A DNA stretch of 64,000 bases, from positions 992,001 to 1,056,000 of the forward strand of contig JASSUJ010000001.1 of assembly GCA_031963405.1 (NCBI GenBank), given 5' to 3'. The DNA is from JASSUD01 sp031963405 (GTDB lineage Bacteria > Pseudomonadota > Gammaproteobacteria > Burkholderiales > Burkholderiaceae). This document shows, piece by piece, positions 35,384-43,988 of this stretch (within the stretch, counting starts at the first letter, position 1; every line of letters starts with the position of its first letter). A program made the position numbers and the translations under genes. The notes under the pieces were generated by a model. That model did no database searches. It was not told where the DNA came from and was given only the letters and a program-made list of their open reading frames with translations.

Positions 35384-37360
35384 TCAAATTTCAATCTTTG
35401 TACCAAGTTCAACCACGCGATTAGCGGGGATATGAAAGAAATCAGAAGGTTTGGCAGCGTTGCGGTGCATCCAGGCGAAAAGACGTTCCCGCCATATAGA
35501 CATGCCGCGTAACTCAGTCGGCACGACGGTTTCACGGGCGAGGAAGAAAGAGGTGTCCATCAGCTCAAGCCCAAGCTGATGCTGTTGGTTAAGCAATTGC
35601 AGCACTTTTTGTACATCGGGCGTTTCTTTAAAGCCATAAATCACACGCACGATAGCTAAGCCAGCGCCTAATTCTTCCAACTTAATACGCTCTTTTTCAC
35701 TGATATACGGCACATCGTGCGTAAAAAAAGTCATAAAAAACGTACGCTCATGCAAGACTTTATTGTGCTTGAGATTGTGCATCAGACTAACGGGTACCAA
35801 CACCTCGCCTTCTTCTTTAATATTGCCTGTCAGATAAATGGCTGTACCTGAAACACGATGTGGCGGATAAGTCAGCAGATTTTGCAAAAAGGGTTGCAGC
35901 GCAATACCAGCCTCAATGCTACGTGCTTTGACGAGTTGGCGACCTTTAAACCAAGTCATCAGCAAGAAGAAAAGCGCGCCGCCAAGCATGAGTGGTAACC
36001 AGCCGCCTTCTTTAATTTTGAGCAAATTAGCGCCGAAGAAGCCCAAATCGATGGTAATAAAGACAGCGATAAGCGGCACCACCAGCCATTTGCTCCAACG
36101 CCACACTTTTATCATCACAGCGCTAGCCAGCACAGTAGTGATAACCATGGTGGTAGTCACAGCGATGCCGTACGCAGCAGCTAAGCTATCTGAATTTTTA
36201 AAGCTCAGCACGATACATATGATAATCGCCAGCAATAGCCAGTTAGCGAGCGGAATATAAATCTGCCCTATCGCGTGTGCTGAGGTATGGCTGATCTTCA
36301 TGCGCGGCGCAAAGCCCATTTGTACGGCTTGGCTGGTAAGAGAAAAAGCGCCAGAAATAACCGCCTGCGAAGCAATCACGGTAGCGAGCGTAGCTAATAT
36401 GACTAACGGCAACAGCCCCCAATGCGGAACGAGATGATAAAAAGGGTTATCCATAACGCGGGGATTGCTGAGAAGCAGCGCACCTTGTCCAAAATAATTG
36501 AGGATGAGCGCTGGCATCACAATGCTATACCAACCAAAACGGATGGGACGCGCGCCAAAATGGCCGATATCGGCATATAGCGCTTCTGCTCCAGTCAACA
36601 CCAAGACGACAGAACCCAATACCGCATAGGTTTGTGCTCCATGCTGCGCCATAAAGCGTATGCCATATAAAGGGTTAAGCGCACTGATAATGGCGGGTGT
36701 GTGAATAATCTGAGCGATGCCCAAAAACGCAAGCGTAGCAAACCAAAGCAGCATAATCGGCCCGAACAGCTTACCGACAATATGCGTACCGCGTTGTTGC
36801 AGCCAGAATAAAAGAATTAAAACCACGACGGTAATCGGCAGCACTGACCCAGCTAAACGCGGAGTCACGAGTTGCAGCCCTTCTACGGCTGAAAGCACGG
36901 AGATAGCAGGTGTGATTACCGCGTCTCCATAAAACATGCACGCGCCAAATACACCTAGCATCATTAGCCATGTGGCTAGGCGGCTCTTACGGTTAAAACC
37001 GCGTAAGCTTAAAGCCATTAATGCCAGCACCCCTCCCTCACCATGATTGTCAGCGCGCATAACAAAGATGACATATTTAAGCCCCACCACAATCACGATG
37101 GCCCAAAACAACAGTGAAAGCACGCCTAAGATTGAAGTTGGGCTAAGTGGAATGCCATGGACTGGATTGAAAGCCTCTTTCAAAGAATAGAGAGGGCTTG
37201 TGCCAATATCACCAAAAACTACCCCAATCGAAGCAACAATCAGGGTAGAGAGCGTATTTTTAGGAGGCGAAGATGCTTCGTTTTGCGAAAGAGTAGACAC
37301 AATTTTTTGATTAAAAACTAAAGCAAAATTGTATAGGCCAAACCCTATATAGAGCGACAC
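35384..37360 (-). CDS. kup: Potassium uptake transporter Kup
   Basis: A low-affinity K+/H+ symporter of the inner membrane. The frame gives 658 residues from ATG 37360, but family similarity begins at TLSTLIVASIGVVFGDIGTS, so the GTG at 37300 (638 residues, near the usual 620-640) may be the true start; neither has a strong ribosome binding site. The signature GDIGTSPLYSLKEAF lies in membrane segment 1, followed by about 11 further hydrophobic segments up to about residue 460 and a cytoplasmic tail containing THDVPYI. The conserved acidic residues (GDAVITPAISVLSAVEG) are present. It is transcribed toward tex's end, so the two genes converge. Confidence 0.93.
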   Translation of the reverse strand: MSLYIGFGLYNFALVFNQKIVSTLSQNEASSPPKNTLSTLIVASIGVVFGDIGTSPLYSLKEAFNPVHGIPLSPTSILGVLSLLFWAIVIVVGLKYVIFVMRADNHGEGGVLALMALSLRGFNRKSRLATWLMMLGVFGACMFYGDAVITPAISVLSAVEGLQLVTPRLAGSVLPITVVVLILLFWLQQRGTHIVGKLFGPIMLLWFATLAFLGIAQIIHTPAIISALNPLYGIRFMAQHGAQTYAVLGSVVLVLTGAEALYADIGHFGARPIRFGWYSIVMPALILNYFGQGALLLSNPRVMDNPFYHLVPHWGLLPLVILATLATVIASQAVISGAFSLTSQAVQMGFAPRMKISHTSAHAIGQIYIPLANWLLLAIIICIVLSFKNSDSLAAAYGIAVTTTMVITTVLASAVMIKVWRWSKWLVVPLIAVFITIDLGFFGANLLKIKEGGWLPLMLGGALFFLLMTWFKGRQLVKARSIEAGIALQPFLQNLLTYPPHRVSGTAIYLTGNIKEEGEVLVPVSLMHNLKHNKVLHERTFFMTFFTHDVPYISEKERIKLEELGAGLAIVRVIYGFKETPDVQKVLQLLNQQHQLGLELMDTSFFLARETVVPTELRGMSIWRERLFAWMHRNAAKPSDFFHIPANRVVELGTKIEI

Positions 37361-37393
37361 CTACACGACAAGATAGAGTAATAAACGAAGCGC

Positions 37394-37504
37394 GTAGGTT
37401 GGGATGCGTATTGGTGAGGATGAAACCCCAACATAGCCTACCCTCAAAGCAACGCCCCAATTACCAGTGCAATATGTTGGGGTTTCTTCGTCCCCCCAAC
37501 CTAC
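37394..37504. repeat. GTAGGTTGGG-type palindromic repeat
   Basis: GTAGGTTGGG at 37394 is mirrored by CCCAACCTAC ending 37504; inside are further mirrored blocks (GATGAAACCCCAACA and TGTTGGGGTTTCTTC). Related, less complete copies are near 32670, 48005-48090 and 49551-49640. This is the common proteobacterial GTAGGTTGGG dispersed repeat and is distinct from families A to C. Confidence 0.7.
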
Positions 37505-37540
37505 ACGAGCTTGTTGAAACTGCTAAACAGGCCCTTAGAA

Positions 37541-37575
37541 ATTAAAAAGCCCAGGCAAATTGCTTTGCCTGGGCT
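37541..37575 (-). terminator. Rho-independent terminator of purA
   Basis: A perfect 12-bp stem (37548-37559 with 37564-37575; AGCCCAGGCAAA) and a 4-base loop, followed on the minus strand by TTTTTAAT. It begins 11 bp after the purA stop. This is the clearest intrinsic terminator in the window. Confidence 0.9.
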
Positions 37576-37585
37576 AATCAAACCA

Positions 37586-39031
37586 CTAAGCACCAAACGG
37601 ATGCCTCAGTAAGATTGTTTCATCCCGATCAGGGCCGGTAGATACCATATCGATAGGCACACCTGCCACTTCTTCTATGCGTTTTAAATAACGTCGGGCG
37701 TTTTCCGGAAGCTGTTCCCAGCGGGTCATCCCCACTGTGCTTTCCTGCCACCCTTCGAAACTTTGGTAAATTGGCTCGCATTTTTCAATCTCCGCCACAC
37801 TCAGCGGCAGAATATCAATTTCTTTACCATCGAGCCGATAGCCTACACACAGTTTAATCGTATCGAGGATATCGAGGATATCGAGCTTAGTAATGCACAA
37901 GCCAGAGATGCCATTGATTTGCAGCGAACGCTTAAGTGCAGCAGCATCCAGCCAGCCAGTACGGCGCGGACGCCCAGTCACTGAACCAAATTCTTTACCT
38001 GTTTTGGCCAGTAACACGCCAATTGGATCTTGCCGCTTCGGATTGTCTGCATCAAACAATTCACTTGGGAATGGCCCTGCCCCCACGCGGGTGCAATAGG
38101 CTTTGGTAATACCCAACATATAGTGTAATTGCTGCGGCCCAACACCCGCGCCAGTGGTGGCCGCACCAGCGATACAATTGCTGCTTGTGACAAATGGGTA
38201 AGTGCCGTGATCAATATCTAACAACGCACCTTGCGCCCCTTCAAACAGTAGGTTGGAGCCGCTGCGGTTGGCAGCGTATAAAAGTGCGGAAACGTCTGCA
38301 GCAAGCGGTGCGAGTTCAGCTGCGTAGCCCAGCATGGTGTCCAGCGTCTTTGCGTAATCGATAGCTTCGCCGTTTAAATAACGCGTGAGCAAGAAATTAT
38401 GAAAGTCGAGTGTGTCGCGCAGCCGTTCGCCGAATCTCTCTGCATCAAATAAATCTTGCACACGCAAGGCACGGCGGCCCGCTTTGTCTTCGTAAGCTGG
38501 GCCAATGCCACGGCCGGTTGTGCCAATTTTTGCTATGCCACGCTGCTTTTCGCGCATTTGATCAATAGCAACATGGCTTGGCAAAATTAAGGTCGCAGCA
38601 GCAGAAATCAGCAGCCGACTACGCACGTCAATGCCGGCTGTTTCAAGCTCGCCAATTTCTTTGAAAAGCGCTTCGGGCGATAAAACGACACCATTGCCGA
38701 GATAGCATTTAACGCCTGCGCGCATAATGCCTGAGGGGATCAGTCGCAAAATAGTTTTGCAGCCGTCAATGATCAGCGTATGGCCTGCGTTATGCCCCCC
38801 TTGGAAGCGTACGACACCTTGCGCGTGGTCAGTCAGCCAGTCAACAACTTTGCCCTTGCCTTCATCACCCCATTGCGTACCAACAACAACGACATTGCGC
38901 CCGCCACTATTTAAGTAAGGATTATCACCCCCTTGTAGCGGCGCCATGCCTCCTTGCCGTACGTTTTTACTGTCTGCGTCGGCATTCCTTGCCCCAGGGG
39001 CTTGGCAATCCTTACTTGAATTAGCTGGCAT
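37586..39031 (-). CDS. purA: Adenylosuccinate synthetase
   Basis: It joins IMP and aspartate using GTP, the first committed step to AMP. Core motifs are intact: GTQWGDEGKGKVVDWL, GGHNAGHTL, GTTGRGIGPAYEDKAGRR and the C-terminal GPDRDETI. The open frame is 481 residues; family similarity begins at residue 44 (RNVVVVGTQWGDEG). The internal ATG at 38947 (453 residues) fits better in length, but its AGGAGG is only one base away; the longer start has no ribosome binding site. The start is therefore uncertain. Around 37855-37885 three tandem ATCGAGGAT units encode LDILDILD where relatives have a less repetitive sequence. An intrinsic terminator follows. Confidence 0.93.
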   Translation of the reverse strand: MPANSSKDCQAPGARNADADSKNVRQGGMAPLQGGDNPYLNSGGRNVVVVGTQWGDEGKGKVVDWLTDHAQGVVRFQGGHNAGHTLIIDGCKTILRLIPSGIMRAGVKCYLGNGVVLSPEALFKEIGELETAGIDVRSRLLISAAATLILPSHVAIDQMREKQRGIAKIGTTGRGIGPAYEDKAGRRALRVQDLFDAERFGERLRDTLDFHNFLLTRYLNGEAIDYAKTLDTMLGYAAELAPLAADVSALLYAANRSGSNLLFEGAQGALLDIDHGTYPFVTSSNCIAGAATTGAGVGPQQLHYMLGITKAYCTRVGAGPFPSELFDADNPKRQDPIGVLLAKTGKEFGSVTGRPRRTGWLDAAALKRSLQINGISGLCITKLDILDILDTIKLCVGYRLDGKEIDILPLSVAEIEKCEPIYQSFEGWQESTVGMTRWEQLPENARRYLKRIEEVAGVPIDMVSTGPDRDETILLRHPFGA

Positions 39032-39105
39032 ATTCGAGATTTTTTAAAAAGTGAAACGGTATTTTATCTTGCGCGCTTACGACTAGCCTCTGACTCTGTC
39101 GCTAA

Positions 39106-39211
39106 GAACCTATCTGCAAATCGCCTAAAAGGCATCAATTGGGCAAGGACGGAGCACAGGACTCGACAAAAGCACGAATCACGGCTTTTTAGGCGATTTT
39201 TCGACAGGTGC
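39106..39211. repeat. Family B palindrome overlapping the hflC 3' end
   Basis: Left tip GAACCTATCTGCAAATCGCC at 39106, right tip the mirrored GGCGATTTTTCGACAGG ending at 39211, with matching CCTAAAAGG / CTTTTTAGG inside. The tips are flanked by TA-containing sequence. Positions 39179-39211 are also the last eleven codons of hflC including the stop. Confidence 0.75.
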
Positions 39212-40081
39212 TAGCGGGCGTCGCATAAAGCGGAAAAACTCACTGCTTGGGTCAACCACCATCACATCGCGCCCGCTAAAGCTGCGCCGATAAACCTCAA
39301 GGCTTTTAAAGAAATGGTAAAAATGGGGTGAGCTTTGCAAGGCTTCAGCTTCGATCGCTGAGGCTTGTGCATCGCCCTCGCCTTTAATGCCCTGGGCGTT
39401 TTTATACGCAAGCGCTAGGATATCTTCACGCTGACGCTCGGCTTCAACGCGAATTTTCTGCGCTTGCTCGGTGCCGTCTGAGCGCAACTGAGCAAGCAGC
39501 TGCTGGTACTCGGCTTGCATCTGCTGATACACGACTTTGGTTGCGACAGCTGGCAAATCAATACGTTTAAGCTGCACATCAATTATCTCTATGCCAAGCA
39601 CTTTAACCTCAGGGCTAACTTGCTCGCGCACAGCCCTTAGCATAGGTTGCTGGTCACTGGATAAAAGGCTGGCTAAGGTGCGCTGGGCAAGTTGCTTGCG
39701 CAACGCAGCGCTTACTATTGGCGACAATTTATTTTGCGCCACAGCGCTACTCTTCCCGACCCGGGTAAAGTATTCACGTGGCTCAACTATGCGCCACTTG
39801 ATAATCAAGCTGACAAGCACATTCGGGACATCAGCCATTGCATAGCCATCTGCCTCTGTGTAATTAATCGTTTGAATCCGCTTATGTAAACGCACTACGC
39901 TTTCAAGCGGCATTGGTAATTTAACCTGCACACCAGGCGATGCAATGACGCGCTTAAGCTGACCCAAACTGCCAAAGCTTGAAACAATCGCATATTCACG
40001 TTGATCGACTATGAAAATCATCGATAAGCCGAACCAGAATAAAAGGGCCACAGCAATTATGAGCGCAAGCATCCGCTTCAT
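39179..40081 (-). CDS. hflC: HflC, regulator of FtsH protease
   Basis: A 300-residue SPFH/prohibitin-type protein anchored by one N-terminal membrane helix (MLALIIAVALLFWFGLSMIF), with its main part in the periplasm. It has VDQREYAIVSSFG at the start of the SPFH domain and the conserved coiled segment RVEAERQREDILALAYKNAQ in the second half. With HflK it forms the ring around FtsH that controls membrane protein degradation. The last ten codons and stop (APVEKSPKKP) fall inside a family B repeat, so the natural C-terminus was replaced. It is downstream of hflK, separated by 135 bp with a family A repeat tip rather than the usual tight spacing. Confidence 0.93.
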   Translation of the reverse strand: MKRMLALIIAVALLFWFGLSMIFIVDQREYAIVSSFGSLGQLKRVIASPGVQVKLPMPLESVVRLHKRIQTINYTEADGYAMADVPNVLVSLIIKWRIVEPREYFTRVGKSSAVAQNKLSPIVSAALRKQLAQRTLASLLSSDQQPMLRAVREQVSPEVKVLGIEIIDVQLKRIDLPAVATKVVYQQMQAEYQQLLAQLRSDGTEQAQKIRVEAERQREDILALAYKNAQGIKGEGDAQASAIEAEALQSSPHFYHFFKSLEVYRRSFSGRDVMVVDPSSEFFRFMRRPLAPVEKSPKKP

Positions 40082-40216
40082 TTTCCCTTCCTCATTGCTT
40101 ATTTGCTTATTTGTTTAAATAAAGCGCTTGTTTAAGCGTTCGTTTGAATTTTTGCCTCTTTGCCTTGCCTAGTGAGGCAAAGGCGCGAGGCTGCTTCCGA
40201 TTTATTCAGCGCTTTC

Positions 40217-41527
40217 TTAACGTGCTTCTTCGCTACGCTCTCTATCGCGTAAAAAATCACGATTGCGTAACGACTCTTTGCTCGCTGACACAGGCTCTGT
40301 ACTACCTGGTCGGTTTGATTCAGCCAAACCCGGCGCAGGATTAGTCAATGACTGGGCATTTTCACCCTTGTCAGTTTCATTACGTTTGGTTTGAAGAGCA
40401 TCGTTACTCGCAGCACCTTGTGCGGCCGAAGATAGCGGCTTGCCTTTAAACCCATCAAACGGAAGAACAATTTGCGTGCTGGCAGCTTTGTTTCTATCGA
40501 CAAAAACTTTCATCGAATTGCCATAGACTTGCTGCATCGTATCTAAATACATGTGCTCTCGCGTAGCCTCTGGCGCTTTGATAAACGCTGCCAAGAGCGG
40601 TTTGAAACGCGCTACTTCGCCATGGGCTTGTGCGATGGCCTTGGCTTTATAGCTTTCAGCTTCATCTAGCATGCGTGCTGCCGTATCTTTTGCTGCCGGA
40701 ATAATGTCATTAGCGTAAGCTTGTGCCGCTTTTTTTTGGCTTTCATTGGCTAATTTAATTTTTCGCATTTCATCAGATACGCCCTGGATTTGCTCGGGCG
40801 GTTGCACGCTTTGTATCACGACTTCCTTGATACGAATCCCACTGTTGTATATATCGAGTTTTTTTTGTAAAACCGGAACAATCGCGCTGCCAAGCTGTTC
40901 CCGTCCATTGACTAATAAGTCAGCCATTTTGCGCGGCCCAACCACTTCGCGCACAGTAGCTTCAGCAGTCTGCATCACGCCCATCTCTGGGCCAACATTA
41001 TTGAGAAGGAAAGCCCGCGCATTATCGACAGAATAACGAACGTTAAAACGCACATTAAGAATTCTGCCTTCTTGCGTGAGCATCGAAGAATCTTTGACGT
41101 CAGCGGCACGAATTAGGCTATTACGCCCAATTTCAATTGAGCGCACTGTAGCTAAATCAACTATTTCATTTGATTGCAATGGATACGGCAAACGCCAGTG
41201 CCAGCCTGCATGCGTGGTTTTTTTATATTCGCCAAGCTGTAGCACAACGCTGGCTTGACCTGATTGCACCATATAAAAGCCGCTACCTATCCAAACCCCT
41301 AATACTGCTAGCAAGGCGCCTACTAAATAGTAGTATCCATTGCGCTGAGGTTGAATGTTGCTGCTATTACTTTGCTTATGCCCTAAACGTCCCAATACAC
41401 GCTGCAAGCGGCGGTTAAATTCACGCCATAGCTCATCGAGATCAGGCGGTTCACCGCGTCCGTTCCCTGATTTGTTTTCTTGTGGATCTTTCATCGTAAA
41501 GGCAGCACGTAAGCGCTTTATCATCAT
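40217..41527 (-). CDS. hflK: HflK, regulator of FtsH protease
   Basis: I start at ATG 41527 (436 residues), because MMIKRLRAAFTMKDPQENKS followed by EPPDLDELWREFNRRLQ resembles the family N-terminus; the longer open frame adds an unrelated leader. One membrane helix (YYYLVGALLAVLGVWIGSGF) is followed by the SPFH domain (VVLQLGEYKKTTHAGWHWRL) and the helical EAESYKAKAIAQAHGEVARF segment. The C-terminal 60 residues are low-complexity (Asn, Ser, Glu). Its partner hflC lies just downstream. The stop codon abuts a family A tip (TTAAGAAAGCGCTGAATAAA on the minus strand). Confidence 0.93.
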   Translation of the reverse strand: MMIKRLRAAFTMKDPQENKSGNGRGEPPDLDELWREFNRRLQRVLGRLGHKQSNSSNIQPQRNGYYYLVGALLAVLGVWIGSGFYMVQSGQASVVLQLGEYKKTTHAGWHWRLPYPLQSNEIVDLATVRSIEIGRNSLIRAADVKDSSMLTQEGRILNVRFNVRYSVDNARAFLLNNVGPEMGVMQTAEATVREVVGPRKMADLLVNGREQLGSAIVPVLQKKLDIYNSGIRIKEVVIQSVQPPEQIQGVSDEMRKIKLANESQKKAAQAYANDIIPAAKDTAARMLDEAESYKAKAIAQAHGEVARFKPLLAAFIKAPEATREHMYLDTMQQVYGNSMKVFVDRNKAASTQIVLPFDGFKGKPLSSAAQGAASNDALQTKRNETDKGENAQSLTNPAPGLAESNRPGSTEPVSASKESLRNRDFLRDRERSEEAR

Positions 41528-41789
41528 GCGTTTTAGAGAGTTTATTTGCTTTGCCCAAGCCCTAGGAAAAAACTGAATACCGGAAAAAGCAGTGCCATGC
41601 CTCACGGCCAGCGCTTAGAGGTACTGGTCGCGTCAGCATTGCTTGCAATTGCTCGCGATTAATTCACCGCTCTCAGTTGGTAATCAGAAAGCGCAAATAA
41701 GCCGAAAAAGGCACTCTACCGATAGTTAGCTAAATACACTATCGGCATACGCCTGTCTTATGCTTACTCGTGATTTATTTAGCGCTTCT

Positions 41790-42941
41790 CTAGCTGGCTA
41801 GCGGATGCTCTGGCTCACTCATGTGGTCCACCGGCAAATTTTTTGCCTGACTTTCCTGCATACTCTGGTTTTCGACGATAGCTTCACGCAAAGCATCTAA
41901 GCCTTGCCCAGCTTGCGCACTTAAAAAGACGCGGGCAATCTTACCATACTCATCACGCAGCACACTGCTGCCAGCCGCTGCTAATTCAGGCACCTTATCA
42001 ATTTTATTCCACACCATAATTTGTGGAATTTGCGCAGCCCCAATTTCATTGAGTACTGCATTGACTTGCTCAATTTGCTCAAATCGTGCTGGGCTTGCCG
42101 CATCAACCACATGTAGCAATAAGTCAGCATGAGCCGTCTCCTCAAGCGTCGCGCGAAAAGCTGCAACTAGTGCATGGGGTAAATCGCGAATAAAACCAAC
42201 CGTATCAGAAATGATCACTTGAGATGAATTGCCCAAGTAGACACGCCGTGAAGTGGTATCAAGGGTGGCAAACAATTGGTCGGCAGCATAGGCTTTGGCC
42301 TTGGTCAACGCATTAAAGAGAGTCGATTTACCTGCATTGGTATAACCCACTAGCGAAACCGTAAAAGCGCCGCTACGTAAACGTTGTCGGCGCTGCGTAT
42401 CATGCTGACGACGTAGGCGCGCCAGCTGCTCTTTTAATTGCTTGATGCGTATGCCAATTAAGCGTCGATCTGTTTCAAGCTGCGTTTCGCCAGGCCCACG
42501 CAAACCAATACCGCCTTTTTGCCGCTCAAGATGGGTCCAGGCGCGCACTAATCGTGTGGCTAAGTATTGGAGTTGGGCCAGCTCAACCTGCACCTTACCT
42601 TCATGGCTGCGTGCCCGTTGCGCAAAAATATCTAAAATCAAACTCGTGCGATCCGCTACCCGGATCTCAAAGATTTTTTCTAAATTGCGCTGCTGTGCCG
42701 GAGAAAGTGGGTGATTGAAAATAACGACATCAATAGGCTCAGGCTGGCTAGCTAGCGCCTCTTTGATCTCTTCGGCTTTACCGCTACCAATAAAAAGTGC
42801 GGCGGCTGGGCTGGCTCGGCGGCCGGTGAAGGTAATACGAGGAATGGCGCCAGCACTAGTCGCGAGCAAACTTAACTCTTCCAAACTAGCCTGAAAATCC
42901 AAACCTCCAAAATCTATACTAACAAGGGCGGCATTAATCAA
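41790..42941 (-). CDS. hflX: GTPase HflX
   Basis: A 383-residue ribosome-binding GTPase that rescues stalled or heat-damaged 70S ribosomes. N-terminal HflX domain: SGKAEEIKEAL, VIFNHPLSPAQQRNLEKIFE, RARSHEGKVQVELAQLQYL, and the hallmark GIGLRGPGETQLETDRR. G-domain: GYTNAGKSTLFN (G1), DTVGFIRDLPHALVAAFRAT (G3 and switch), WNKIDK (G4). Order hfq-hflX-hflK-hflC is conserved. A family A repeat tip follows its stop within a few bases; the 41528-41789 gap to hflK shows no gene. Confidence 0.95.
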   Translation of the reverse strand: MINAALVSIDFGGLDFQASLEELSLLATSAGAIPRITFTGRRASPAAALFIGSGKAEEIKEALASQPEPIDVVIFNHPLSPAQQRNLEKIFEIRVADRTSLILDIFAQRARSHEGKVQVELAQLQYLATRLVRAWTHLERQKGGIGLRGPGETQLETDRRLIGIRIKQLKEQLARLRRQHDTQRRQRLRSGAFTVSLVGYTNAGKSTLFNALTKAKAYAADQLFATLDTTSRRVYLGNSSQVIISDTVGFIRDLPHALVAAFRATLEETAHADLLLHVVDAASPARFEQIEQVNAVLNEIGAAQIPQIMVWNKIDKVPELAAAGSSVLRDEYGKIARVFLSAQAGQGLDALREAIVENQSMQESQAKNLPVDHMSEPEHPLAS

Positions 42942-43022
42942 ATTAAAAGGAACAAATAAATATAGCCGACCTTTTTAAAAGCGAATTAGCCCATGATGCG
43001 TGGCCGGCTGGGTGAGATTAAT

Positions 43023-43277
43023 TTAAGACGGCATTTCCATTTCTTCATCCGCTTGCAAAGTAACCGGACGAGTTGGAACTACTGTAGAAATAGCGTGCTT
43101 ATAAACCATTTGCGTAACAGTATTGCGCAATAAAACAACGTATTGATCAAAGGATTCAATATTGCCTTGCAGCTTAATGCCATTAACGAGATAAATCGAT
43201 ACTGGCATATGTTGTTTGCGCAGTTCATTTAAAAATGGGTCTTGTAATAATTGCCCTTTAGCGACTTTACTACTCAT
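43023..43277 (-). CDS. hfq: RNA chaperone Hfq
   Basis: An 84-residue Sm-like protein forming a hexamer that pairs small RNAs with mRNAs. I use ATG 43277 (MSSKVAKGQLLQDPFLNELR) because CGGAG lies at the right distance; the longer frame is not family-like. Sm1 (VSIYLVNGIKLQGNIESFDQ) and Sm2 (VYKHAISTVVP) are intact, with the distal-face and rim residues (Gln8-type, Arg-Lys) preserved. The C-terminal tail is short and acidic. Confidence 0.97.
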   Translation of the reverse strand: MSSKVAKGQLLQDPFLNELRKQHMPVSIYLVNGIKLQGNIESFDQYVVLLRNTVTQMVYKHAISTVVPTRPVTLQADEEMEMPS

Positions 43278-43458
43278 AGCAAACTCCGTTTTGTTTTTGA
43301 GACAGCCCACCTTCTCTTTTACTTTTTTAAAACAGATAAACCAGCTTATCGAAATCAGGAGGGCTGACTTAGGCAGACTTTCCTAGATATTAGATATGAA
43401 CCAGACTTAAATTCATGCGCGCACGGATTAAGTCAAATTCTATCCAGACTTTTTCTTA

Positions 43459-43599
43459 GAACCTGTTCAAAGTCTCCCAAAAGCACCCTTCTTCGCGGTC
43501 GTGCGGTGCTCGAAATCCTCATGTACTTAAGTACACTCCGGTTTCTGTGCGCCGGACTCCCCCAAATAAGGGCACTTTTGGGAGACTTTGAACAGGTTC
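43459..43599. repeat. Family B palindrome, 141 bp
   Basis: Inverted repeats of about 32 bp with about 30 matches (left tip GAACCTGTTCAAAGTCTCCC, right end mirrored), flanked on both sides by TTA, which looks like a 3-bp target duplication. The centre carries CATGTACTTAAGTACA, a motif recurring in other family B copies (45600s, 55570s). Confidence 0.8.
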
Positions 43600-43613
43600 T
43601 TATGCTTGGCTCT

Positions 43614-43712
43614 GAAGCGCTGAATAAATCAGAAGCGGTGTCATGCCTGATGGTTGTACTTAAATGCACGATCTGCATTGGCATCCCAGGCTCAAAATTT
43701 ATTTAGCGCTTC
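43614..43712. repeat. Family A palindrome
   Basis: Arms GAAGCGCTGAATAAAT (43614-43629) and ATTTATTTAGCGCTTC (43697-43712) match at 15 of 16 positions. It starts 14 bp after the family B element at 43459-43599. Confidence 0.75.
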
Positions 43713-43988
43713 CTTCTGTTATTTGATTGGCGAGCTACTTTTTTTTACAGTTAATTAACTATTGCGAAAAAATTTATCTAATCCAATTTTTAAGCACTAT
43801 AGCCGATTTTTAAACTATGCAAAAAAAATACATCGCATGATTACGGAATTCGTTAATCTTTTTCGGTTTACGAAAACGCTGAATAAACCGGGGGCAAGGC
43901 ATAACACTACTACCCGTTTTGCATCAGCAAATTAGAAGCACGGAATAAGCCGTGCGCGCCGGCAGCACATCTATAGCGCACAGCTGAT

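Larger units (their letters stand above)
43278..43988. other. Repeat-filled gap between hfq and der
   Basis: 711 bp with no gene. It holds one family B element (43459-43599), one family A element (43614-43712), and a degraded family A pair whose left tip is near 43872 and right tip at 43981-43995 inside the der stop. The promoter of hfq must lie in its first part, but I cannot place it. Confidence 0.6.
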
